The position numbers and the translations under genes were made by a program. A stretch of 64,000 nucleotides of DNA from Microbacterium memoriense (lineage in GTDB: Bacteria; Actinomycetota; Actinomycetes; Actinomycetales; Microbacteriaceae): positions 248,001 through 312,000 of the forward strand of contig NZ_JAODOR010000011.1 in the NCBI RefSeq assembly GCF_025398275.1. The letters are read 5' to 3'. Of this stretch, positions 1 to 9,211 are shown piece after piece; the stretch's first letter is position 1; each line of letters starts with the position of its first letter. A model generated the notes under the pieces. The model did no database searches and was not told the origin of the DNA. It saw only the letters and a list, made by a program, of their open reading frames with translations.

Positions 1-1014
1 ATCATCTTCGTCCTCAACGCGACCAGCATCAGCGGTGGTATTCGCATTGTGTTCGAACTGGCCAACGGGTTGTCTGCGCGTGGCTTCGCTGTCGAAATCT
101 GGTCACTCCAAAACCGTCCGAGCTGGTTCAACCTTCACGTGCCTGTCGTGACCTACCGGTCATACGAGGACCTCTTGCTCTCGCTCCGGAACGAAGACGC
201 GATCAAGGTCGCCACATGGTGGGAGACTGCGGAGGTTGTGTGGCTCGCATCTGTCAACCATGGGGTCCCCGTATATCTCGTACAGGAATTTGAGACATGG
301 TTCTATCCGGACGATCCGGTTGCGCAGGCCGCGGTCGTCGCGAGCTACCGCAAAGAGATGATCGCGGAGACTGAGGCGACCTACCAGCGGGAGGAACTCG
401 CACGAGTAGGCCTGCAGGCCACGCTGATCCCGAACGGCTACGACCCGTCCGTTTTTCGCCCATTGGAGAATTGGACGCGTTCACAGGACGGCGTCTTGGC
501 GCTCGGGCGGTCCTTCTTCCAAAAGAACTTCGCGATGACCGAACGCGCCTGGCGTTCGCTCGGTGCCGAGCGACCGCCCCTCGTGCTCTTCGGGACCGAA
601 CCCGACATCATGCGCGACGAGCGAGTCACGTATCACGAACGGCCGAGCGATGCTGGGGTGAACGAGCTCTACAACAGTGCTGCGTTGTTCGTTCAGACCT
701 CTCGCCACGAAGGGTTCTGTCTCCCGATTTTGGAGGCGATGGCGGCCGGCTGTCCGGTGATCACGACTGATTCCCATGGGAACCGGGACTTCTGTCGGGA
801 CGGCGTCAATTGCGTCATCGTTCCGCAAGACGATGACGTCGCGCTTGCCGAAGCCATCAGCACTCTCCTGGCCAATCCCGACGAGCGACGCAGGCTCGCG
901 ACCGCTGGGCTGCACACGGCCGCCGCATATCGATGGTCCGACGTGCTCGACAGCGTCGCAGGATTCCATCGAGAGATTTCGCAGGCCGGAGCCAGCGGAT
1001 CACCGTTTGCGTAG
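1..1014 (+). CDS. GT4-family glycosyltransferase (WsaF-like), 5' truncated by window edge
   Basis: This GT-B fold transferase probably adds a sugar to the surface glycan in the cytoplasm. The reading frame is open from base 1 and begins with residues IIFVLNATSISGGIRIVFEL, the usual N-terminal strand and glycine loop of GT4 enzymes. The true start therefore lies left of the window, and 337 codons are visible. The C-terminal half carries the nucleotide-sugar motif EGFCLPILE (the E-x7-E signature) followed by AMAAGCPVIT. The middle, with VPVYLVQEFETWF, resembles rhamnosyltransferase WsaF-type proteins. The 3' end overlaps the convergent gene by 15 nt. The acceptor and donor sugar cannot be read from the sequence. 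Confidence 0.88.
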   Translation: MIFVLNATSISGGIRIVFELANGLSARGFAVEIWSLQNRPSWFNLHVPVVTYRSYEDLLLSLRNEDAIKVATWWETAEVVWLASVNHGVPVYLVQEFETWFYPDDPVAQAAVVASYRKEMIAETEATYQREELARVGLQATLIPNGYDPSVFRPLENWTRSQDGVLALGRSFFQKNFAMTERAWRSLGAERPPLVLFGTEPDIMRDERVTYHERPSDAGVNELYNSAALFVQTSRHEGFCLPILEAMAAGCPVITTDSHGNRDFCRDGVNCVIVPQDDDVALAEAISTLLANPDERRRLATAGLHTAAAYRWSDVLDSVAGFHREISQAGASGSPFA

Positions 1015-2358
1015 GCGACGATAGATCGCGCCCACGGGGGTGCGTGAGACGAACTCCCTCGCCCGTGAGCGTCGCGGCGGCTCCGGTGTCGACATCAGGG
1101 GATCCTCCGTCAGTAAGCCGGGTAGAAGGGAGGTCGTCCAGCTGGCGACCACTTCCCGCAACGGGGCCGTTGTGGCGGACCACGACCAGTCGTCTCGGAT
1201 GCCGTCGATGTGGGTCTGGATTGCGACGCGACGCTCAGCATCGAGCAGCGATTCAATGGCTGCTCGAGTGCTGTCGACATCACGGTACGGCACCACCTCT
1301 CCGAGGTCGTGTTGCGCGATGTAGTCCGCGAACCAGTCGCCCTCGGAGACGAGGCTGGGTAGTTGCGCCCAGAAGTGATCGAGAATTCGCGTGCGGAAGG
1401 CGTACCGCGTCTCGAACGACTCCTTGTGGGTCGACACCGCTGCATCCGCGTCGAGCAGGAAACCCGCACGCTCGGCCGCAGGTACCCAACCCTCGATGAA
1501 GTGGACGCCGACGTCGAGCACGCCGAGGTCAGCAGCGAGTTGCTGCGCGCGTTCGACCGTCCGCGGCTTGCCGATCAACGCGTTCGGATGTGTCGTGCCA
1601 TAGAACACCAGATGGAGGTCCGGTCTCGTCTGCCGCAGGTCGGCGACGGCCCGAATCGGCGTCTCTGCGTCGAACCAATCCCAAATTCCTCCTGCCCAGA
1701 GCAGGATCGTGTCATCCGCGCCGATACCGCGCGTGCCGCGGAGCGGATGAGTCGAGGACGCCGGCGGGGTTTCTTCCATCCCGAACGGGACGAGTCCGAT
1801 GATCTCCGCCGGATGGCGGCCACGCAGGGAACTCGGCAGAAGAGCGTCGGCTGCCATCATGTAGCCGATCCAGAAATCTCGTTGCCGTTCGTTGGACGTC
1901 ACGAAGTAGCTCCCGGCCCTTACGCAAAAGCGGAAGAACGACAGGACGTCTCGAAAGACGGTGTCCTTCTCGGGCTGAGTGTCGAAACCGCCGACGCGCT
2001 CGGCGCCGACGGCCTCGGCGGGGAGCGCGTTGTAGAGGTCGAAAACAAACCGACATCCGGCGGCGATGCCTCTCCGGACGACGGCTTGGTCGATCAGCTG
2101 GCAGTACGCGATGTCGTGCTGCTCGATGAGGACAGACAATTCGTCGCTGTCGCGATAGCTCGCGACGTGCACGCCGATCGTGTTCAACCCGTCGTCGTCG
2201 CCGCTGTTGACGGCGAGGGTGACGTCCGCGACCCGCGACATCTGCTTCGCGATTTCGACGACGCGCATTCCCGGGCCGGCCATCCTTCCGCCGACGACAT
2301 CGGCTGCCACAAGGACCATCCGCGGGCGTCGGTCTGGGGCTGTGTCAGTGGTTATCAT
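1000..2358 (-). CDS. GT4-like glycosyltransferase
   Basis: A 452-residue GT-B type glycosyltransferase, probably part of capsule or teichoic-like glycan assembly. The N-terminus has the hydrophobic strand RMVLVAADVVGGRMAGPGMR, typical of the GT4 acceptor domain. The C-terminal domain has LLWAGGIWDWFD and the conserved stretch THKESFETRYAFRTRILDHF, where the E-x7-E region sits. The chosen start, ATG 2358, has GGAAG 11 nt upstream. An in-frame ATG at 2376 has no ribosome site. The gene converges with and slightly overlaps the first gene. It is divergent from the next gene, whose start region lies only about 35 nt away. Substrate is unknown. Confidence 0.85.
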   Translation of the reverse strand: MITTDTAPDRRPRMVLVAADVVGGRMAGPGMRVVEIAKQMSRVADVTLAVNSGDDDGLNTIGVHVASYRDSDELSVLIEQHDIAYCQLIDQAVVRRGIAAGCRFVFDLYNALPAEAVGAERVGGFDTQPEKDTVFRDVLSFFRFCVRAGSYFVTSNERQRDFWIGYMMAADALLPSSLRGRHPAEIIGLVPFGMEETPPASSTHPLRGTRGIGADDTILLWAGGIWDWFDAETPIRAVADLRQTRPDLHLVFYGTTHPNALIGKPRTVERAQQLAADLGVLDVGVHFIEGWVPAAERAGFLLDADAAVSTHKESFETRYAFRTRILDHFWAQLPSLVSEGDWFADYIAQHDLGEVVPYRDVDSTRAAIESLLDAERRVAIQTHIDGIRDDWSWSATTAPLREVVASWTTSLLPGLLTEDPLMSTPEPPRRSRAREFVSRTPVGAIYRRLRKR

Positions 2359-2392
2359 GGGATGCCCGTCTTCCATCGAGTGGATCGCGTCT

Positions 2393-4195
2393 ATGTCACA
2401 CTTCCCTGCGCGCGTCGCTCGCCGAGCGCTCCGCCTCCTTCCGGAGCCGTGGCAACAGCGGATCCGAGCATCGCGGTCGGGTCGCTCCTATACTCTCAAT
2501 ACGCGCGGCCTCGAAGCCAACCGGGCGATGATCGAGTGGCACGCAACACATGGCCGCCCCGTGAGCATCGTCATCCCGAGCTACAACGATGTCGAGCTCC
2601 TGCGTGAAGCGCTCCGCAGCATTGAGGAAACGTGCGTCAATGTCGACTATGAAGTGATCATCGTCGACGATTACATCGATGCCGCCGTTCAAGCACGTCT
2701 CCGCGAGTTCGAGTCTCCCCGGGTGCGGGTCGTCCTCAAGGATGAACGCCTCGGCTTTGCAGGCACGGTCAATATCGGCATGAAGCTGGCAGCACACGAC
2801 ATCGTCCTCCTCAACAGCGACATCATTGCCAAGCCGGGGTGGCTGGAGGCGTTGCAGTACAGTGCCTACGCCATCGACCCCAGGATCGGTATGGTCTCGC
2901 CGAAACTCGTTTATCCCGACGGACGGATTCAGTACGCGGGCACGTACTACGCGCGGCTTCTCGCGCCGCAATGGTTCGGGCATCTTCACGTCGGTTCGCC
3001 CGCGACGAAGCTCACTGCGAACGTCGCAGGATACAACGCCTCGATCTCCGGCGCCTGCGTCTACATCACCCGTGCCGCATTCGATCTAGTTGGCCCACTA
3101 GATGATGGCTTCTGGCTGGGTTTTGAAGATGTGGATCTGGGTCTTCGGGCGTGGGAGCGCGGAGTGCGGTGCTACTACCAACCTGCCGCCATGCTCGTTC
3201 ATTACGAGTCGGCCTCTCGGGGTTACAGTCAGGGGCAACGGGAACTCGCGTCGATGCGACGTTTCTGGCGTCGATGGGAATCGCAGTCACTCGCTCGCAC
3301 GATCTCAGACGACGCTCCGGTCACTTTCGTCATCGGCGAAGATGCAGATCCGCAGTGGCGTGAGTATGCGGGCGCGCTCTCGGACGCGATCGCCCAGACG
3401 GGACGCGACGCGGAGGTGCGGGTCATCGCGGCATCGGCGGAGGACGACATCGTGGATGGGCTCGCCGAGCGCCGAGGGATCGCGGTGGCTTGCGATTCCG
3501 CGTCGGCGCGCGCCGTATGGCTGGCCGGCACGGCCGGCAGTCTTCCGGTCTACCTACTCCCGGCCGTTGAGAGCATCTGGCACCCGGGGGACTCCGCTCG
3601 CCAGTCCGAGATCATCGCCGGATACCGCTCTGAATTCGACTACATCGCGCCGAATCGGTGGACTGCGCGACAACTACAAGCCGAGACCGCCTGGGAGGCT
3701 CGGCGCCGGGTCGCGCCCGCAGTCCTGCCCTCGCCGCTGCCTGAGTCCACATCCTCCTGTGTGGTGTCCATCGGGGCAGACATTGCGACACGTGCGGCCA
3801 TCGAAGAGGTGTGTCACGCGACGGGATTCGTCGCTTCGCACTACGAGGGCACACCACTTCGCGATGAGATCGCCGATGCCCGTCCGCGGGCAGTCGTGGA
3901 TCTCCGTGAGCACCAGTCCTCACTCGTTCCTTTCGCGCTGATGTCGGTCGGAGCGGTGTATCTCTCTCGTTCGGACCCCCGGCTGGCACATGAGGTTCTC
4001 GACGGCTACAACGCACTCCTCCACGCATCGGGAGACGTCCAGCAGCTCGCTTCCTCGCTGACTGACGCCCTGACCGACCCCGTCGTACACGACGAACTTC
4101 GATCCAACGGGCACGCATCGGCATCACGAGCAGCGATCGCCGCGGCTCACGGGGTCGTGGATGCTTTGCTCGACTTCTCCCGCGCTCCCGTCTGA
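2393..4195 (+). CDS. GT2 glycosyltransferase fused to a degenerate GT-B-like domain
   Basis: A 600-residue two-part protein. Residues about 45-300 are a GT2 domain with [10 protein letters not shown], the metal-site region [12 protein letters not shown], and the [14 protein letters not shown] motif typical of rhamnosyl and galactofuranosyl transferases. Residues about 320-590 resemble the WsaF-like GT-B protein encoded at 1-1014. The phrase [17 protein letters not shown] matches its VPVYLVQEFETWFYPDD, but the E-x7-E nucleotide-sugar motif is absent, so this half may only bind or scaffold. ATG 2393 is preferred because upstream in-frame codons overlap the divergent gene. An in-frame ATG at 2357 remains possible. 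The gene runs into rmlA with a 40-nt gap. Confidence 0.85.
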   Translation: MSHFPARVARRALRLLPEPWQQRIRASRSGRSYTLNTRGLEANRAMIEWHATHGRPVSIVIPSYNDVELLREALRSIEETCVNVDYEVIIVDDYIDAAVQARLREFESPRVRVVLKDERLGFAGTVNIGMKLAAHDIVLLNSDIIAKPGWLEALQYSAYAIDPRIGMVSPKLVYPDGRIQYAGTYYARLLAPQWFGHLHVGSPATKLTANVAGYNASISGACVYITRAAFDLVGPLDDGFWLGFEDVDLGLRAWERGVRCYYQPAAMLVHYESASRGYSQGQRELASMRRFWRRWESQSLARTISDDAPVTFVIGEDADPQWREYAGALSDAIAQTGRDAEVRVIAASAEDDIVDGLAERRGIAVACDSASARAVWLAGTAGSLPVYLLPAVESIWHPGDSARQSEIIAGYRSEFDYIAPNRWTARQLQAETAWEARRRVAPAVLPSPLPESTSSCVVSIGADIATRAAIEEVCHATGFVASHYEGTPLRDEIADARPRAVVDLREHQSSLVPFALMSVGAVYLSRSDPRLAHEVLDGYNALLHASGDVQQLASSLTDALTDPVVHDELRSNGHASASRAAIAAAHGVVDALLDFSRAPV

Positions 4196-4235
4196 CAGGT
4201 TTGGGCATAGCGCCTCGATCGGGGAGACTTGTTCC

Positions 4236-5108
4236 ATGCGTGGCATCATTCTTGCGGGCGGTACGGGATCTCGACTTCACCCGATCACTCTCGGCATCTC
4301 AAAACAACTCGTTCCGGTGTACGACAAGCCGATGATCTACTATCCGCTTTCGACGTTGCTGCTGGCAGGGATCCGCGACATCCTGATCGTCACGACGCCG
4401 CAGGACGCTGATCAATTCCAGCGGCTGCTCGGCGACGGGTCACGCTTCGGCGTGTCGCTTACCTACACGACACAGCCGTCGCCCGATGGGCTCGCGCAGG
4501 CGTTCATTCTGGGTGAAGAACACATCGGTTCTGAATCGGTGGCGCTCGTCCTCGGCGACAACATCTTCTATGGCCCGGGTATGGGGACCCGACTGCGGCA
4601 GTACACCGCGCTGGACGGTGGTGTGGTCTTCGGCTACTGGGTCGATGACCCGACCGCATACGGTGTGGTCGAGTTCGACCCTGAAGGCCGTGTTGTCTCG
4701 CTGGAGGAGAAACCTGAGCGGCCCAAGAGCAACTATGCGGTCCCGGGTCTGTACTTCTACGACAACGATGTCATCGAGATCGCGAAATCGCTCGCGCCCT
4801 CGCCTCGCGGCGAGCTGGAAATCACGGATGTCAACCGCACCTACCTCGAGCGGGGAGCGCTGAAAGTCGAGCTCCTGCCGCGGGGGACTGCGTGGCTGGA
4901 TACCGGCACGTTCGACTCGCTGAGCGAAGCCACCGACTTCGTTCGCACAGTGGAGAAGCGTCAAGGACTCTCGATCGGTTCTCCGGAAGAGGTGGCCTGG
5001 CGGATGGGCTTCCTCACGGACGACGAACTTCGTGAGCGGGCAGAGCCTCTGGTGAAGAGCGGGTACGGCGCATATCTTCTCAAGATGCTGCAGCAGGGCG
5101 ACCGCTAA
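4236..5108 (+). CDS. rmlA: Glucose-1-phosphate thymidylyltransferase
   Basis: RmlA joins dTTP and glucose-1-phosphate to make dTDP-glucose, the first step towards dTDP-L-rhamnose. At 290 residues it has the usual length. The N-terminus has [16 protein letters not shown], the nucleotide-binding loop, followed by [26 protein letters not shown] carries the metal aspartate at about residue 108, and [18 protein letters not shown] lines the sugar site. ATG 4236 is preceded by GGGGAG with 9-nt spacing; a longer in-frame extension upstream has no ribosome site. The downstream RgpF gene starts 4 nt after the stop, so the two are probably co-translated. RmlB, RmlC and RmlD are not in this window. Confidence 0.97.
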   Translation: MRGIILAGGTGSRLHPITLGISKQLVPVYDKPMIYYPLSTLLLAGIRDILIVTTPQDADQFQRLLGDGSRFGVSLTYTTQPSPDGLAQAFILGEEHIGSESVALVLGDNIFYGPGMGTRLRQYTALDGGVVFGYWVDDPTAYGVVEFDPEGRVVSLEEKPERPKSNYAVPGLYFYDNDVIEIAKSLAPSPRGELEITDVNRTYLERGALKVELLPRGTAWLDTGTFDSLSEATDFVRTVEKRQGLSIGSPEEVAWRMGFLTDDELRERAEPLVKSGYGAYLLKMLQQGDR

Positions 5109-5112
5109 GCCT

Positions 5113-7035
5113 GTGAGCGTCGTCGATCTCGCAAGAGTGGTTGATCCGGCACCGTATCCCGAGAATGGTCAACGGCTCGTCGTTTACACCATCTGGGACA
5201 GACGGGGAGAGGTCGAGGGGTATGTCCTCCACGCTCTCCACGAGTTGCGGCCGCATGCCTCTCGGATCGTGGTCGTCGTAAATGGGACCATCGACGTCGC
5301 CTCGCGCGCCGCGCTCGAAGAGGTGGTGGACGACGTCCTGGTCAGACCCAACGAGGGGTACGACATCTGGGCGCATAAGGCGGCTTTGGACTATCTGGGC
5401 GACACGATCGCCGGATACGACGAGCTGATCCTCACGAACGACACGTGGTTCGGGCCGGTGCGGCCTTTCGGCCCCGTACTGGAACGGATGTCGGCGGAAC
5501 CCATTCACTTCTGGGGGATGACCGATCACCAGCGTCAGGAACCAAACCCGTTCACGGGCAAGGGCGTCCTCGAGTACCACGTGCAGTCATTCTGGATCGC
5601 GGTTCGCCGAGCGATGTTCCTTAGCCCGGCATGGAGCCAGTATTGGCGGGACCTGCCGCCTATGCCTGACTACTTCGACGCTGTGCTTCTCCATGAAGCC
5701 GTCTTCACGGCCAAGTTCGCCGACGATGGATATCGTCACTCCGTGGCGTTCGCGTCCGTGGACTACCCCACAGATCATCCCGCGCTTTTCAACGCGGATC
5801 TCTTGCTCGACGACGGGTGCCCCATCGTCAAGCGGCGACCTTTTTTCCATTACCCCCCGTTCCTCATCAGAAACGCGGTCATCGGTCGTCAGCTCGTCGC
5901 CGCGATCGCCGAGCACGGGTACCCGACAGATCTTCTGTGGCAGAACCTGTCCCGCAACGTCGCACCGAAGACGCTTCACGCCAATGCGGGAATGCTGGAG
6001 ATCCTGCCGCGAGCCGATCTGGTCTACAACTCGGATCACGAGATGCGCGTCTTTGTGGCGGTCCACATTCATTATCCCGAGATGACCAACCGTTTACTGG
6101 ACTTCGTGGACAACGTTCCGGGATGCCCGGATGTTGTCATCACGACCTCTGATGCGAGCCGGGCTGCGGCCATCCGTGCTGTGGTGGATGAGCGACCCAC
6201 CGCACGCGGGGCACAGGACATTCGCGTGGTCGCGTCGAACGACGGACGCGACCAAAGCGCATTCCTCATCGCGTGTCGTGCCGAGCTTTTGAGCGGGAAT
6301 TACGACCTTGTCGTCAAACTCCATTCGAAGCTCACGCCCCAGGACGACTTCAACGTCGGGCGGCACTTTCAGGATCAGCAATTCACGAACCTTCTGGACA
6401 CGTCGGAATACGCGGATTCGGTGCTCGCGCTCTTCCAGCGAGAACCGGGCTTGGGGCTTGTCTTCCCTCCGATGATCCATGTCGGACAGCCCACAATGGG
6501 TCATGCCTGGTGGGCAAACCGCCCCGGAGTGAGCTCGTTGTGCGACACGCTGGGGATTCGAGTTCCTCTCGATCACGGGTCGCCACTTGCCCCGTTCGGA
6601 TCGATGTTCGTCGCACGGCCCGAAGCCATCCGTCTCCTGGTCGAGCATGACTGGTCATACGATGCGTTCGGAGGGGCGGACGCATATCGAGATGGCGGGC
6701 TCGCGCACATACTCGAACGGATGCCGTGCTACGCCGCCGGTGAGCTTGGCTACCACTCCCGCACGATTTCGACGAGCGAGTACATGTCGGTGAGTCACAC
6801 CTCGCTCGAGTTCACCCTCGACGAGATTTCGCAATCGTTGCCCGGAGACAGCGTCGAAGCGATCCACTATCTCCGCGGGGTGGGGCACGTCGGCCAAGGG
6901 CGTCTTGTCGACTTCGCACGCATGTACGTCCGTTTGCATTTCCCTGGGACGGGTGCCGCGCTGCGGCGAGTGGTCGGACGCGAGACCCGCGTCGGTCGGG
7001 TCCTTCGTCGGATGGTCGGGCGTGCAGTGGAGTGA
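5113..7035 (+). CDS. Rhamnan synthesis F family glycosyltransferase (RgpF-like)
   Basis: A 640-residue protein of the RgpF family (PF05045), known from streptococcal rhamnose-glucose polysaccharide and from O-antigen clusters. The first half has VRPNEGYDIWAHKAAL (about residues 78-93) and ILTNDTWFGP, the hallmark region of the family. A second similar module begins near residue 310 with VFVAVHIHYPEM and includes VVASNDGRDQSAFL and KLHSKLT. The start is GTG 5113, four nt after the rmlA stop, with a weak purine tract inside the end of rmlA. Position next to rmlA and ahead of wzm/wzt suggests it builds a rhamnose-containing polymer exported by that transporter. Linkage is unknown. Confidence 0.92.
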   Translation: MSVVDLARVVDPAPYPENGQRLVVYTIWDRRGEVEGYVLHALHELRPHASRIVVVVNGTIDVASRAALEEVVDDVLVRPNEGYDIWAHKAALDYLGDTIAGYDELILTNDTWFGPVRPFGPVLERMSAEPIHFWGMTDHQRQEPNPFTGKGVLEYHVQSFWIAVRRAMFLSPAWSQYWRDLPPMPDYFDAVLLHEAVFTAKFADDGYRHSVAFASVDYPTDHPALFNADLLLDDGCPIVKRRPFFHYPPFLIRNAVIGRQLVAAIAEHGYPTDLLWQNLSRNVAPKTLHANAGMLEILPRADLVYNSDHEMRVFVAVHIHYPEMTNRLLDFVDNVPGCPDVVITTSDASRAAAIRAVVDERPTARGAQDIRVVASNDGRDQSAFLIACRAELLSGNYDLVVKLHSKLTPQDDFNVGRHFQDQQFTNLLDTSEYADSVLALFQREPGLGLVFPPMIHVGQPTMGHAWWANRPGVSSLCDTLGIRVPLDHGSPLAPFGSMFVARPEAIRLLVEHDWSYDAFGGADAYRDGGLAHILERMPCYAAGELGYHSRTISTSEYMSVSHTSLEFTLDEISQSLPGDSVEAIHYLRGVGHVGQGRLVDFARMYVRLHFPGTGAALRRVVGRETRVGRVLRRMVGRAVE

Positions 7036-7058
7036 TCGTCCCGTCAGACTTGCGAGGG

Positions 7059-7071
7059 TAAGATTCTCAGG
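7059..7071 (+). promoter_or_regulatory. Putative -10 element of a leaderless promoter for wzm
   Basis: TAAGAT at 7059-7064 lies 7 nt before ATG 7072, so transcription would begin at or next to the start codon. No recognisable -35 is seen. The start codon also lacks a strong Shine-Dalgarno, which fits leaderless initiation. Confidence 0.5.
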
Positions 7072-7989
7072 ATGTCCACTTCGTCGAACGCTGCGGCTGA
7101 CCGTTTCGCCCGTCTCGAGCGCATGCCGCTGAGCACCGTCGGAGCAGCCTCGGGCTTCGGTGCCCGTCGGACATGGGCGTCGCTCATTGACCTGTTCCGA
7201 CACCGGGAGATGCTCGATCTCTTGGTTCGGCGTGACCTGAAGTCGCGGTACAAGGACTCTGCTCTCGGTTTCTTCTGGTCGCTCGCTCGACCGCTGATGC
7301 AGCTGGCCATCTACTTCATCGTCGTGGGCCAGTTCCTTCAGGCCGCACGCGGTATTCCAGACTTCGCGGTCTACATCTTCGCGGGGCTGACCGCGATCGG
7401 GCTGTTCACCGAAATCACGGTGGGGGCAACGGGGTCGATACTCGGCAACGCCGGTCTCGTCAAGAAGGTCTACGTCCCCCGCGAGGTGTTCCCACTGGCG
7501 AGTGTGGGATCTGCCCTGTTCAACTTCGGCATCCAATTGGTCGTGCTGGTCCTGGCGACTTTCGCGGTCGGGAAGCCGCCGATCCATGTGCAGATTCTGT
7601 ACTTCCTGCCGTCCCTGGCTGTGCTCGTCGTCTTTGGTACCGCGTGTGGGCTGTTGTTCAGCGCGCTGAATGTCTACCTGCGTGACGTCCAGTACCTCGT
7701 CGAGCTCGGCACCATGCTGCTCTTCTGGGCGAGCCCGGTCGTCTACAGCTGGCAGATGGTGAACTCCATCGTCAACTCGCAGGTACTTATGGACATCTAT
7801 ACGAACAATCCGCTGACGCTTGCCGTCATCGGCTTCCAGCACGCATTCTGGGTGGCCGGCGACACCGTCCCTCAGCCGGACCATCTCCTGTTGCGCTTGG
7901 GCATCGCGTTCGTCGTCGGTCTCGTGCTCCTCTTTATCAGCCACCGCGTCTTCCTGCGGCTGCAGGGCAACTTTGCCCAGGAGATGTGA
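7072..7989 (+). CDS. wzm: ABC-2 type polysaccharide export permease (Wzm)
   Basis: A 305-residue inner-membrane permease that, with the ATPase just downstream, exports an undecaprenyl-linked polysaccharide. A cytoplasmic N-terminus is followed by LLVRRDLKSRYKDSALGFFW, the conserved amphipathic entry of Wzm/TagG proteins. Six predicted membrane segments include AIYFIVVGQFLQ and VVLVLATFAVG. The conserved NVYLRDVQYLVELGTMLLFW region and a final helix ending LRLQGNFAQEM complete the family pattern. The stop is 7 nt before the wzt start. Promoter position suggests that this pair can be transcribed separately from rmlA-rgpF, although the 36-nt gap does not exclude read-through. Confidence 0.95.
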   Translation: MSTSSNAAADRFARLERMPLSTVGAASGFGARRTWASLIDLFRHREMLDLLVRRDLKSRYKDSALGFFWSLARPLMQLAIYFIVVGQFLQAARGIPDFAVYIFAGLTAIGLFTEITVGATGSILGNAGLVKKVYVPREVFPLASVGSALFNFGIQLVVLVLATFAVGKPPIHVQILYFLPSLAVLVVFGTACGLLFSALNVYLRDVQYLVELGTMLLFWASPVVYSWQMVNSIVNSQVLMDIYTNNPLTLAVIGFQHAFWVAGDTVPQPDHLLLRLGIAFVVGLVLLFISHRVFLRLQGNFAQEM

Positions 7990-7996
7990 GGATCCG

Positions 7997-9211
7997 ATGA
8001 GCATGAATGTGGGAAACCCCGTCGTGGTGCGGGTGAGCGACCTCTCGAAGCGATTCACCGTCCGCAAGGATTCCTCGATCAAGGAGCGGATCGTCACTCT
8101 GGGGCGCGCGGGGAGAAAACATCGGCAGGATTTCTGGGCGTTGCGGGACGTGTCGCTCGACATCCGCGCCGGTGAGACGATCGGCTTGATCGGACACAAC
8201 GGGTCGGGCAAGAGCACGCTGCTCAAGATGATGGGTGGGATCATTGATCCGACGTCGGGAACGGTCGAACGACGAGGTCGTTTGGCGGCGCTCCTCGAAC
8301 TCGGAGCGGGTTTCCACCCGGATCTGACCGGGCGCGAGAATGTCTACCTGAATGCATCTGTGCTCGGCCTCTCCCGGGAAGAGACCGACGAGAAATTCGC
8401 CGACATCGTCCAGTTCTCCGGCATTGCGGACTTCATCGATACGCAGGTGAAGTTCTACTCATCCGGCATGTACGTCCGTCTTGCGTTCGCCGTTGCGGTG
8501 CACACCGACCCCGACATCTTGTTGGTCGACGAGGTCCTCGCGGTCGGCGACGAGGCCTTCCAACGGAAGTGCCTGGACAAAATCCGTACTTTTCAGGAAG
8601 AGGGGCGGACGATCATCATCGTTAGCCACTCGCTCGGCCAAATCACGGAGCTGTGCGATCGAGCGGTCCTGCTCAACAAGGGGGAGATCGTCCACGATGG
8701 TGCCCCGATGGAGGCCGTCGCGAAGTTCCGCGACATCCTCGAGGGACGCAGAGTCGAGGCTGACGGCCCTGTCGCGGAGGACGCCCCGGAAGGCGCTGTG
8801 CTCGCCACGACGGTGCGTGTGGAGGGTCGCAACGAGGGGGAGGATGTCGAGTGGGGCGACGATGTCATCGTGACGGTGGTCGTCGAGTCCGATAGGGCAT
8901 TGGAGGACTGGATCGTGGCGATCCAGGTCGACAACACGATGGGGCAAAAGGTCCTCGGCACCGACACGCGGCGCCTGGGAACCCACCTGCCGGCATTGGA
9001 CGGCCGCGTCGAGGTCGCGTTCTCGCTCGAGCGGACGACATTCGGCACGGGAAAGTACTTCATCAACACATCACTGATGGATGCTCGATCCAGACATCTC
9101 CACGACCAAAATCAGGCTGCGTCGTTCAACGCCGCGCCGTATGAACTGACGACAGGGATGCTGCGAACGGGAGCGCGCGCCGAGGTCACCGTCCTCGACG
9201 GGTCCGCCTGA
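7997..9211 (+). CDS. wzt: ABC transporter ATPase with C-terminal cargo domain (Wzt)
   Basis: The 404-residue ATPase partner of the upstream Wzm. Walker A is GHNGSGKST, the signature is YSSGMYVRLAFAVA, and Walker B is ILLVDEVLAVGDE. After the ATPase (about residues 1-250) a beta-rich Wzt_C domain (about 265-395) is visible, with WIVAIQVDNTMGQ and KYFINTSLMDA. In O9a/O8 systems this domain recognises the modified end of the finished glycan, so chain-length-capped export is likely. ATG 7997 has GAGG five nt upstream; a longer upstream reading would run inside wzm. The last 26 nt overlap the convergent gene at 9186-10208, an unusually long tail-to-tail overlap. Confidence 0.95.
   Translation: MSMNVGNPVVVRVSDLSKRFTVRKDSSIKERIVTLGRAGRKHRQDFWALRDVSLDIRAGETIGLIGHNGSGKSTLLKMMGGIIDPTSGTVERRGRLAALLELGAGFHPDLTGRENVYLNASVLGLSREETDEKFADIVQFSGIADFIDTQVKFYSSGMYVRLAFAVAVHTDPDILLVDEVLAVGDEAFQRKCLDKIRTFQEEGRTIIIVSHSLGQITELCDRAVLLNKGEIVHDGAPMEAVAKFRDILEGRRVEADGPVAEDAPEGAVLATTVRVEGRNEGEDVEWGDDVIVTVVVESDRALEDWIVAIQVDNTMGQKVLGTDTRRLGTHLPALDGRVEVAFSLERTTFGTGKYFINTSLMDARSRHLHDQNQAASFNAAPYELTTGMLRTGARAEVTVLDGSA

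Noticed and set aside
6655-8244. A 529-residue minus-strand frame opposite rgpF, wzm and wzt
   Set aside because: It is antisense to three clear genes and charged low-complexity in character.
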